From positions 1 through 7,734 of the forward strand of contig CANRMK010000109.1 in the NCBI GenBank assembly GCA_947631715.1: 7,734 nucleotides of DNA. The letters are read 5' to 3'. The notes below the pieces were generated by a model. That model ran no database searches. It was given only the letters and a program-made list of their open reading frames with translations, and was not told where the DNA came from. Origin of the DNA: an uncultured Acetatifactor sp. Its GTDB lineage: Bacteria; Bacillota; Clostridia; Lachnospirales; Lachnospiraceae. The number at the start of each line of letters is the position of its first letter. Position 1 is the stretch's first letter. The position numbers and the translations under genes were made by a program. Positions 1-4,912 of this stretch are shown piece by piece.

Positions 1-351
1 TATACCAGAGTGGATATGAATGAGATGCTCATGCAGGTTGCACAGACTTACGGGCCGGGTATGGTGGTGGCTGCCAAGGCAGTGCTGGGATTTCTCTTTG
101 GCGCGGCCTGGGCGCTGGTGGGGCTTTCCTTTGCTGTGTGGATGCCGAACCGGTATGTGGCGCTGATCGCCCCCTTTGTGTTGTATGAGTGTCTGTATCT
201 TCTGCCGGTGGGCGGCTTCTTTGCTCCGTCACACCTTGTGCGGGGGGACGATTACGGGCATCTGTACTCTGCCGTCATGGAGTGCGGTTGGATTTTGCTT
301 GCCGCCGGGGCTGTCATGGTGGGTTTTGTGCGGAGGTGTCGGGATGCGTAG
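1..351 (+). CDS. ABC-2-like membrane protein, C-terminal part (5' end outside window)
   Basis: The frame is open from the first base (codons for Y-T-R precede the GTG at 10), so this is probably the last 116 residues of a longer protein rather than a gene starting at 10; no ribosome binding site is visible before 10. The protein is hydrophobic, with about three likely membrane helices (an Ala/Leu/Gly-rich one near residues 23-45, one near 50-70, one near 92-110) and a short Arg-rich tail (VRRCRDA). It overlaps the next membrane protein by 8 nt, which implies translational coupling and a shared complex. Given an ABC ATPase three genes downstream, a permease subunit of an ABC-2-type exporter is the most economical reading (inference). 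No family signature is visible in the fragment itself, and the substrate is unknown. Confidence 0.65.
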   Translation, partial: YTRVDMNEMLMQVAQTYGPGMVVAAKAVLGFLFGAAWALVGLSFAVWMPNRYVALIAPFVLYECLYLLPVGGFFAPSHLVRGDDYGHLYSAVMECGWILLAAGAVMVGFVRRCRDA

Positions 352-1159
352 GGCGATTGTTCTGGCGGCAGGGATGTGGAGGCGGGAAATGCAAAGTCCC
401 AGAGTCTGGATGGGATATCTGCTGGGCCTGACCCTCCTTGGCCTGAGCTGCAATGACTTTTTGAGGTATGCGGGAGAGATGAAAGAACCGGTCAATCTGC
501 TGGAGCCCTTTGTGGTGGCCCAGTGCCAGGCCTTTGCAGGCAGGCTGTGGCCGTTAGGGTATCTGCTCATTCTGGCGGATGCGCCTTTTATAGGAAAGGG
601 TACCGATTTACTGCTGTATCGCAGCGGCAGACGCGCCTGGAATCTGGGAATGATCTGTTACGTCCTGATGCAGAGCATTTGGTACGCGGCTTGCCTTGCG
701 ATCTGCTCAGTCCTGGCCAGTGTTCCCTCTGGATTTCCCGGAAAGCTCTGGAGCGGGCCGGCTTATCTGCTGGTGAAGTTTCCAAAGAGCGCCGCCGCCC
801 TGAAATATCATCTTCTTTTCGAGGGAGAGGCGATGATGAGACAGATGACGGTGCCACAGGCTTTTTTGGCGGCCCTTGTCTATCTGTTCTGCTATCTGGC
901 GCTGATGGGAATGACGCTGTATGTATGCAGTCTGATGCTTGGGCGCTTTTGGGGATTCCTGGCGGTGGCGGTCTTCCATTTGGGGCATATCGTCCTGTCG
1001 TTCTGGTTCCGGATCCCCTGGAGCCCTGTGCATGAGACAGGCAGCCTGTACCGTCTCTGGAGGTACCCGTGCGGTGCGGGGCTGGTTTTGATGCTTATGA
1101 CATTTGTGTCATTCCTTGCGGTGAGAAATATGGAGGTAAAACATCTATGTCAGACTTAG
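344..1159 (+). CDS. Six-helix membrane protein, probable ABC-2-type permease subunit
   Basis: 271 residues. The ATG at 344 is chosen because GGAGG (332-336) lies 7 nt before it; the frame is open further upstream, but that part lies inside the preceding gene. Six hydrophobic segments are seen at about residues 21-37, 66-80, 103-126, 172-198, 202-222 and 242-261. Between helices 2 and 3 is a short loop with DAPF (79-82) and an Arg-rich motif YRSGRRAW (92-99), which I recall from Lachnospiraceae membrane proteins coded beside ABC ATPases (memory, not checked). The related motif FRYGTDKRWW occurs in the next membrane protein, suggesting a shared cytoplasmic contact, perhaps with the ATPase (inference). 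The stop codon lies inside a palindromic repeat (see 1144-1203). No catalytic residues are visible. Substrate could be a peptide, antibiotic or lipid; the permease call is moderate and the membrane protein call is strong. Confidence 0.75.
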   Translation: MRRAIVLAAGMWRREMQSPRVWMGYLLGLTLLGLSCNDFLRYAGEMKEPVNLLEPFVVAQCQAFAGRLWPLGYLLILADAPFIGKGTDLLLYRSGRRAWNLGMICYVLMQSIWYAACLAICSVLASVPSGFPGKLWSGPAYLLVKFPKSAAALKYHLLFEGEAMMRQMTVPQAFLAALVYLFCYLALMGMTLYVCSLMLGRFWGFLAVAVFHLGHIVLSFWFRIPWSPVHETGSLYRLWRYPCGAGLVLMLMTFVSFLAVRNMEVKHLCQT

Positions 1160-1203
1160 CAGTCTGCCATCTAAGGTCTATGCCAGACTTGATAGTCTGT
1201 TAT
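1144..1203. repeat. Two tandem copies of an imperfect palindromic repeat, 33-bp period
   Basis: Two copies of the pattern TCTATG-Y-CAGACT-TNNN-AGTCTG start at 1144 and 1177. In each, CAGACT pairs with AGTCTG across a 4-nt loop (1151-1156 with 1161-1166; 1184-1189 with 1194-1199). After one mismatch each stem can extend by three outer pairs (ATG with CAT in copy 1; TATG with a wobble-containing match in copy 2). The loops differ (TAGC against TGAT) while the stems are identical, as expected if the fold is what is conserved. Copy 1 contains the stop codon of the upstream permease. No U-run follows, so these are not ordinary terminators. They could be a REP-like mRNA-stabilising element or a paired operator. 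Confidence 0.7.
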
Positions 1204-1224
1204 CATAGGGCAAGTATTGATTGA

Positions 1225-1254
1225 TATGCGTGCGGAAGCGCATAGTGGTATAAA
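1225..1254 (+). promoter_or_regulatory. Hairpin next to a possible extended -10 promoter
   Basis: TATGCG (1225-1230) pairs with CGCATA (1239-1244) around an 8-nt loop. Just downstream, TGG-TATAAA (TG at 1246-1247, hexamer 1249-1254) fits an extended -10 element 33 nt before the ATG at 1288. No good -35 hexamer sits 17 nt upstream; TTGATA at 1221-1226 is 22 nt away. If the promoter is real, the hairpin could be an operator overlapping it. The evidence is only moderate. Confidence 0.3.
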
Positions 1255-1287
1255 AGTGGAATTTTCAGAGCGGAGGGGAGGAAGCGG

Positions 1288-1923
1288 ATGAGAATGTGGG
1301 GGACGGTTCTTGATTATTTTGGCGGTGTGCAGGTGGACATGGATTTTGGGCTTGACTATGACAAACTGTTCCTGGGACTGGTCCGATGGCTTCTGCCTCT
1401 CACCGTGTGCCTGCTGACGGAGGGAATCTGGCTGGAAAGGAAAAGCAGGATAGAAACTCTGGCCCGCTTCCGTTACGGGACGGACAAAAGGTGGTGGAGA
1501 GTGAAATTTTTCAGGGGGTTCAGGCTTGGCATGGCTGTGGGGACAATCCTGTTCTGCATCGCTTTGGCGTCAGACGGGTTGAGCCCTGCAGGGATTTCTC
1601 CGGAAACCGGGAGAGTGTTTCTTCTGTGGCTTCTGCATTTTGCGACGATGCTGTCATTTTTTATAATGCTGGACCTTATGGGGCTGAAAGGGGCTGCTCC
1701 GGGAGCGCTGCTTTTGCTGGAGGGCGTCAGCTTCCTTGCGGGTATCCTGGCCGGCAGGCTGTCGATGTGGATGTACGGCAGATGGGGCATGTATTTTCAG
1801 AGCGCATGGTTTGACAGGGAGACGGGCGTGCCGGTACTTATCGCCATTGCGGCAGAGGGGATTCTGGTGGCGGCCAGTTACGCTGCGGGCGGGAGCTTTT
1901 TAAAACGGGGCGGCGGAAAGTAG
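1288..1923 (+). CDS. Five-helix membrane protein of the ABC-2-like export module
   Basis: 211 residues; the ATG at 1288 follows a very purine-rich ribosome binding site (GGAGGGGAGG, 1272-1281). Hydrophobic segments lie at about residues 27-45, 76-96, 110-131, 138-156 and 181-200. Between the first two is a basic, aromatic loop, FRYGTDKRWW (61-70) followed by RVKFFRGFR. It resembles the YRSGRRAW loop of the permease encoded just upstream in its R-x-G...W pattern, so the two may be diverged subunits of one transporter (inference). It is shorter than a usual six-helix ABC-2 permease and ends in a basic tail (LKRGGGK). It lies 71 nt before an ABC ATPase gene on the same strand. I recognise no named family, and no catalytic motif is visible. 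Confidence 0.75.
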   Translation: MRMWGTVLDYFGGVQVDMDFGLDYDKLFLGLVRWLLPLTVCLLTEGIWLERKSRIETLARFRYGTDKRWWRVKFFRGFRLGMAVGTILFCIALASDGLSPAGISPETGRVFLLWLLHFATMLSFFIMLDLMGLKGAAPGALLLLEGVSFLAGILAGRLSMWMYGRWGMYFQSAWFDRETGVPVLIAIAAEGILVAASYAAGGSFLKRGGGK

Positions 1924-1994
1924 GGAGCCGGAGGATAAGAGCAAAACAGCAATAGAACAGAGAGCGAAAATTTCAGGAAAGGACAGTTTGGCAT

Positions 1995-2684
1995 ATGGAA
2001 GAAATGATCCGCATTGAAAATCTGACAAAAAAATTTGGAGATGTTACGGTATTGGACGGGGTCAACCTGAGTTTAAAAAAAGGAAAGATTTATGGCTTCA
2101 TCGGAAGAAACGGTTCCGGGAAAACAGTATTGTTCAAGCTTATCATTGGCTACTTAAGACCCACCGGCGGGCGGGTGACGGTATGCGGAGAAGAGATCGG
2201 GAAAGATCAGGACTTTGCGGACAATATTGGGATTATCATTGAGAATCCGGGCTTTCTGGGAAACTATACCGGCTTTCAGAACCTGAAATATCTGGCGGAC
2301 ATTCGGAATGTCATCGGCAGAGAGCAGATCCGGGAGAGCATGAGAACGGTAGGGCTGGATCCGGACAGCAGAAAGAGGGTGGGAAAGTATTCTCTGGGCA
2401 TGAGGCAGCGCCTCGGCATTGCTCAGGCCATCATGGAGGATCCCGAGATCTTGATCCTGGACGAGCCCATGAACAGCTTGGACAGCCAGGGCGTAGAGGA
2501 TGTCAGAAATGTCCTGCTGCAGATGAGGGATGCGGGGAAAACGATTCTGCTGTCGAGCCACCATATGGAAGACATTGAGATTCTCTGTGACTGCGTATAT
2601 GAGATGGAACGGGGGCGCTGTAAGGAGTACAGGCCTGAAAAGTCCAAGAAAATAGAAGCATTAGCAGAGAAAAAGGAAGAATAA
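1995..2684 (+). CDS. ABC transporter ATP-binding protein, BcrA/LanF (antibiotic immunity/export) type
   Basis: 229 residues, a single nucleotide-binding domain with all core motifs: Walker A GRNGSGKT (37-44), signature YSLGMRQR (132-139), Walker B with catalytic Glu ILILDE (152-157), D-loop SLD (161-163) and H-loop SSH (H189). The Q-loop has Glu (E83, in IIENPGF) instead of Gln; this E-loop is known from lantibiotic-immunity LanF ATPases and relatives of bacitracin-resistance BcrA. The protein would sit on the inner membrane face and power the membrane proteins encoded upstream. The start at 1995 follows AGGAAAGGA (1975-1983) by 11 nt; the ATG at 2004 is an alternative. The charged Lys/Glu-rich C-terminus is ordinary for the family. 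Having the ATPase last in the cluster is less usual than ATPase first. No lanthipeptide genes are visible, so the substrate is open. Confidence 0.93.
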   Translation: MEEMIRIENLTKKFGDVTVLDGVNLSLKKGKIYGFIGRNGSGKTVLFKLIIGYLRPTGGRVTVCGEEIGKDQDFADNIGIIIENPGFLGNYTGFQNLKYLADIRNVIGREQIRESMRTVGLDPDSRKRVGKYSLGMRQRLGIAQAIMEDPEILILDEPMNSLDSQGVEDVRNVLLQMRDAGKTILLSSHHMEDIEILCDCVYEMERGRCKEYRPEKSKKIEALAEKKEE

Positions 2685-2693
2685 TGCCAGGAC

Positions 2694-2711
2694 GCAACTA
2701 TTTTTAGTTGC
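2694..2711. promoter_or_regulatory. Palindrome overlapping the hicAB -35 box, candidate operator
   Basis: GCAACTA (2694-2700) and TAGTTGC (2705-2711) are perfect inverted arms around TTTT. The right arm overlaps the -35 hexamer of the next promoter (2708-2713). HicB proteins with a C-terminal DNA-binding domain repress their own promoter, so this is the natural operator candidate. It could also act as a weak stem-loop at the end of the ABC transcript, but no U-run follows. Confidence 0.45.
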
Positions 2712-2736
2712 ACATCATGTTTATATGTGTTATATT
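2708..2736 (+). promoter_or_regulatory. Sigma-A promoter of hicAB
   Basis: TTGCAC (2708-2713) and TATATT (2731-2736) are separated by exactly 17 nt, and TGT just before the -10 box gives an extended -10 (TGn). Transcription would start near 2743, about 40 nt before the hicA start. This indicates expression of the toxin-antitoxin pair independently of the upstream ABC genes. Confidence 0.65.
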
Positions 2737-2784
2737 ATACAAGGGAGAAAGGTATACGTGCTGAAGTACACAAGAGGTATAACT

Positions 2785-3036
2785 ATGAGCAAGAAAGATA
2801 AATTATTGGAAAGACTACTGAAGAGACCCAAAGATTTTACTTTTGATGAAATGAAGTCTTTGCTGTCATATTTTGGATATGAACTAAAGCAAGGTGGAAC
2901 AGGATCTGGCGTTAAGTTTATCAAAGATGGAAGCAATGATGTAATAAATTTCCATAAACCACATCCAAGCGGAGTATTAAAAAGTTATATATTAGACCAA
3001 GTAATAGAAAAATTGAGAAAGGATGGTTTGTTATGA
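2785..3036 (+). CDS. hicA: HicA-family mRNA interferase toxin, variant without the usual GSH histidine
   Basis: 83 residues, the usual small size for HicA, with the expected compact dsRNA-binding-like fold. A Lys-rich N-terminal helix region (KKDKLLERLLKRP) and a FTFDEMKSLLSYFGY segment are followed by GGTGSGVKF (37-45) and the strongly conserved-looking INFHKPHPSG (54-63), then a C-terminal helix. HicA toxins cleave mRNA in translating cells and are neutralised by HicB. Many HicA proteins carry a catalytic His in a GSH-like motif; here that place reads G-S-G (40-42), leaving H57 and H60 as the only histidines. The ATG at 2785 is chosen for AAGAGG (2772-2777) 7 nt upstream; a longer frame from 2725 would swallow the promoter's -10 box. 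It overlaps hicB by 4 nt (ATGA). A 180-nt sample (2821-3000) is about 33% GC, far below neighbouring genes, suggesting recent transfer. Confidence 0.88.
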   Translation: MSKKDKLLERLLKRPKDFTFDEMKSLLSYFGYELKQGGTGSGVKFIKDGSNDVINFHKPHPSGVLKSYILDQVIEKLRKDGLL

Positions 3037-3371
3037 GTAATCTTTTATCATATAAAAATTATAATGGGACAGTGGAATATTCTAAGGAAGATAACTGCCT
3101 TTTTGGAAAGGTTGTTGGAATAAAATCTTTGCTATCTTATGAGGGCGATTCGGTTGAAGAGTTGGAGCGAGATTTTCAAAATGTAATTGATGCATATCTG
3201 GATGATTGCCGGAATCGAAAGGTGAAACCTGAACAGCCATATAAGGGGACTTTTAATGTAAGGATCAGTCCTGAACTTCATCGGAATATTGCAGTGTATG
3301 CAATAGAGCATGGAAAAACACTCAACGCGGCTGTCGAAGAAGCTATTGGAAATATGGTCGGAGCGCCGTGA
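3033..3371 (+). CDS. hicB: HicB-family antitoxin with C-terminal ribbon-helix-helix domain
   Basis: 112 residues. The N-terminal part (about 9-60) has the typical HicB pattern, a degenerate RNase H-like fold: Y-x-G-T-V-E-Y, G-K-V-V-G-I, a short G-D-S-V-E-E-L segment, then F-x-N-V-I-D-A-Y-L-D-D-C. The C-terminal part (about 72-108) starts with the strand TFNVRIS and continues with two helices (PELHRNIAVYAIEHG, TLNAAVEEAI), which fits a ribbon-helix-helix DNA-binding domain. It would bind and block HicA and, with it, repress the promoter at 2708-2736. The start overlaps the hicA stop (ATGA, 3033-3036), so translation is coupled; GAGAAAGGA at 3015-3023 serves as the ribosome binding site. It shares the low GC of hicA. 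The toxin-first gene order is normal for hicAB. Confidence 0.92.
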   Translation: MSNLLSYKNYNGTVEYSKEDNCLFGKVVGIKSLLSYEGDSVEELERDFQNVIDAYLDDCRNRKVKPEQPYKGTFNVRISPELHRNIAVYAIEHGKTLNAAVEEAIGNMVGAP

Positions 3372-3447
3372 CTGGAGATCTATAGAAAGCAGACTGACCG
3401 GAAAGCTGGACGGTAAGCGGTATAAATGGAGAGGAATAAAGATTTAA

Positions 3448-3494
3448 AAAGAAACGCTCAGAGCGAGGAAGCATCGCCGGAGCGTTTCTTTATT
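3448..3494 (+). terminator. Long stem-loop terminator after hicAB, probably bidirectional
   Basis: AAAGAAACGCTC (3448-3459) pairs perfectly with GAGCGTTTCTTT (3480-3491), a 12-bp stem. The 20-nt apical region can form its own short stem (GCGA 3463-3466 with TCGC 3474-3477). T-rich sequence ends the stem on the + strand and A-rich sequence precedes it (T-rich on the - strand), so it may stop transcripts from both sides. It separates hicAB from the tetR operon. Confidence 0.75.
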
Positions 3495-3520
3495 ATTAAT
3501 GATTAATATTAATCATTAAT
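3495..3520. repeat. Perfect 26-bp AT-rich palindrome
   Basis: The 13-nt arm ATTAATGATTAAT is followed immediately by its exact reverse complement with no spacer. Only two of 26 bases are G or C. A further ATGATTA repeat follows (3518-3524). It lies between the terminator stem and the tetR promoter, about 40 bp upstream of the -35 box. Candidate roles are a regulator-binding site or an AT-rich DNA-bending site. The nested TTAAT/ATTAA units mean it could bind more than one dimer. Confidence 0.8.
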
Positions 3521-3559
3521 GATTATATCCTTGCCGTTGGCATTATGCAAAGATTGCCC

Positions 3560-3588
3560 TTGACGTTTCCTGATCTGTCTGCTATAAT
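3560..3588 (+). promoter_or_regulatory. Near-consensus sigma-A promoter of the tetR-ABC operon
   Basis: TTGACG (3560-3565) and a perfect TATAAT (3583-3588) lie 17 nt apart, with TGC before the -10 box giving an extended -10. Only one hexamer base departs from consensus. Transcription should start near 3595, about 45 nt before the tetR ATG. Such a strong promoter fits an operon normally held down by a repressor. Confidence 0.8.
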
Positions 3589-3590
3589 TG

Positions 3591-3618
3591 GAAACAGATG
3601 TTGCAAAACAATAGTTTC
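3591..3618. promoter_or_regulatory. Candidate TetR operator just downstream of the -10 box
   Basis: GAAAC (3591-3595) and GTTTC (3614-3618) are inverted arms 28 bp end to end, with a smaller inverted pair inside (TGTT 3599-3602, AACA 3607-3610). Position over the transcription start is ideal for repression by the TetR protein encoded next. The arms are short, so this is only a candidate. Confidence 0.3.
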
Positions 3619-3640
3619 TGATTAAAGCGAGGGTAAGATC

Positions 3641-4219
3641 ATGCCGCCAAAATGTAAATTTACAAGGGAAGAAATCGTGAATGCCGCTTTAGACCTGACA
3701 CGGGAGGAGGGGATTGAGGCGCTTACGGCCAGGGCGCTGGGGGCAAAGCTCGGTTCCTCCGCCAAACCGATTTTTACTGTTTTTGAAAATATGGAGGAAG
3801 TGCTGTCGGAAGTCCGGAAAGCGGCGAAAGCGCTATATGCAGACTATATCAAGACAGGGCTTTCCCAGGACATTGCTTTTAAGGGCGTAGGAACGCAGTA
3901 TATCTTATTTTCCATAAAAGAGCCAAAGCTGTTCCAGCTTCTCTTTATGGCGGAACAGCCGCAGAGACCGCCGGTCAAAAGCATTCTGCCGGTCATTGAT
4001 GAGAACTATCCGCAGATCCTCGCCTCCGTACAAAGCGGGTACGGTCTGGAGGAAGCCGATGCCGAACGTCTTTATCGTCACCTGTGGATTTATACTCATG
4101 GAATAGCGGCCCTCTGTGCGACGAATATGTGTTCCTTTACCGCAGAGGAGATAAACGGGATGATGACCGAGGTGTTCCTTGGTCTGCTAAAAGAAGTCAA
4201 GGGGGGCCGAACAGAATGA
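3641..4219 (+). CDS. TetR/AcrR-family repressor with WHG-type C-terminal domain
   Basis: 192 residues, standard TetR size. The N-terminal helix-turn-helix spans about residues 8-52: a REEIVNAALDLTREEGIEALTARALGAKLG core, then the recognition-helix segment SSAKPIFTVFEN (39-50). The C-terminal domain contains W149 and H153-G154 in LWIYTHGIAALCA, the pattern of the TetR_C WHG domain, which forms the ligand pocket and dimer face. It probably represses its own strong promoter and, on binding an unknown ligand, releases expression of the ATPase and permease that follow. The ATG at 3641 has CGAGGG (3628-3633) 7 nt upstream. Its stop overlaps the next start by 4 nt (ATGA, 4216-4219). It belongs to the same functional unit as the efflux genes; the ligand cannot be read from the sequence. 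Confidence 0.92.
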   Translation: MPPKCKFTREEIVNAALDLTREEGIEALTARALGAKLGSSAKPIFTVFENMEEVLSEVRKAAKALYADYIKTGLSQDIAFKGVGTQYILFSIKEPKLFQLLFMAEQPQRPPVKSILPVIDENYPQILASVQSGYGLEEADAERLYRHLWIYTHGIAALCATNMCSFTAEEINGMMTEVFLGLLKEVKGGRTE

Positions 4220-4908
4220 TATCCATATCAGATATTGTGAAATCTTATGGGAATGCCGGAAATAAAAATCAAGTTCTCAAAGGAATCAGCCTGCAGATCA
4301 CAGATGGAGATTTTGTTGTGCTCCTGGGGGCATCGGGTTCGGGGAAATCCACCTTTTTGAATGTCATATCAGGGCTTGAGCGCCCCGACAGCGGAAGCGT
4401 TGTATATGGAACGAACGACATTACAAAACTGACCGATGAAAAATTAACGCAGTTTCGCAGGGACAATATTGGTTTTATCTTTCAGCAGTATTATCTTCTT
4501 CCGAACATGACAGTGGAAAAGAATGTGCGAATGGGAGCCGACCTTGCCGGCAATCGGGCATACAGGGAAATGATCAATGCCGTGGGGCTGGAAGAGAAAA
4601 CAGGAAAATATCCCAGTGAGCTTTCGGGCGGTGAGCAGCAGAGAGTTTCCGTTGCCCGTGCCCTTGCGAAAAAGCCAAAGGTGCTGTTCCTGGACGAGCC
4701 CACAGGCGCCTTGGATGAACAGACCGGCCGGCAGGTGCTGGATCATATCTCCGGGCTGCACAAGGAATACGGCTTTACCATGGTAATGGTGACGCACAAC
4801 CAGAACATAGCGGAAATGGCGAATACGGTCGTAAAAATGAACAGCGGAAAAATAGCGGAGATTTCTGTGAATGAAACGCAAAAGACCGCTTATGAGATCG
4901 GGTGGTGA
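4216..4908 (+). CDS. ABC transporter ATP-binding protein, LolD/MacB (FtsX-partner) type
   Basis: 230 residues with all motifs of an active ATPase: Walker A GASGSGKST (38-46), Q-loop Q90 in FIFQQYYLLPNMT, signature LSGGEQQR (136-143), Walker B with catalytic Glu VLFLDE (156-161), D-loop ALD, and H-loop H194 in VTHN. The sequence around the signature and the LLPNMTVEKNV segment is typical of ATPases that pair with FtsX-type permeases, which power mechanotransmission rather than classical channel transport. The start at 4216 is chosen because the 4-nt overlap with tetR and a G-rich site (4199-4206) precede it; the frame is open back to 4084 but only across tetR. The permease gene begins 4 nt after its stop. 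Likely role: efflux of, or resistance to, a drug or peptide sensed by the TetR protein (inference). Confidence 0.95.
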   Translation: MISISDIVKSYGNAGNKNQVLKGISLQITDGDFVVLLGASGSGKSTFLNVISGLERPDSGSVVYGTNDITKLTDEKLTQFRRDNIGFIFQQYYLLPNMTVEKNVRMGADLAGNRAYREMINAVGLEEKTGKYPSELSGGEQQRVSVARALAKKPKVLFLDEPTGALDEQTGRQVLDHISGLHKEYGFTMVMVTHNQNIAEMANTVVKMNSGKIAEISVNETQKTAYEIGW

Positions 4909-4912
4909 TCGT

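Noticed and set aside
523..1035. Overlapping 170-codon frame within the six-helix permease gene
   Set aside because: It is a +1 shadow of a clearly hydrophobic real protein and has no ribosome binding site of its own.
2694..2711. Stem-loop as the terminator of the upstream ABC genes
   Set aside because: The stem is only 7 bp, half A/T, and is followed by CACATC rather than a U run; its overlap with a -35 box makes an operator more likely.
3372..3447. Extra small gene or RNA between hicB and the terminator
   Set aside because: No start with a ribosome site and reasonable length, and no strong fold beyond the terminator; I see nothing that can be supported.
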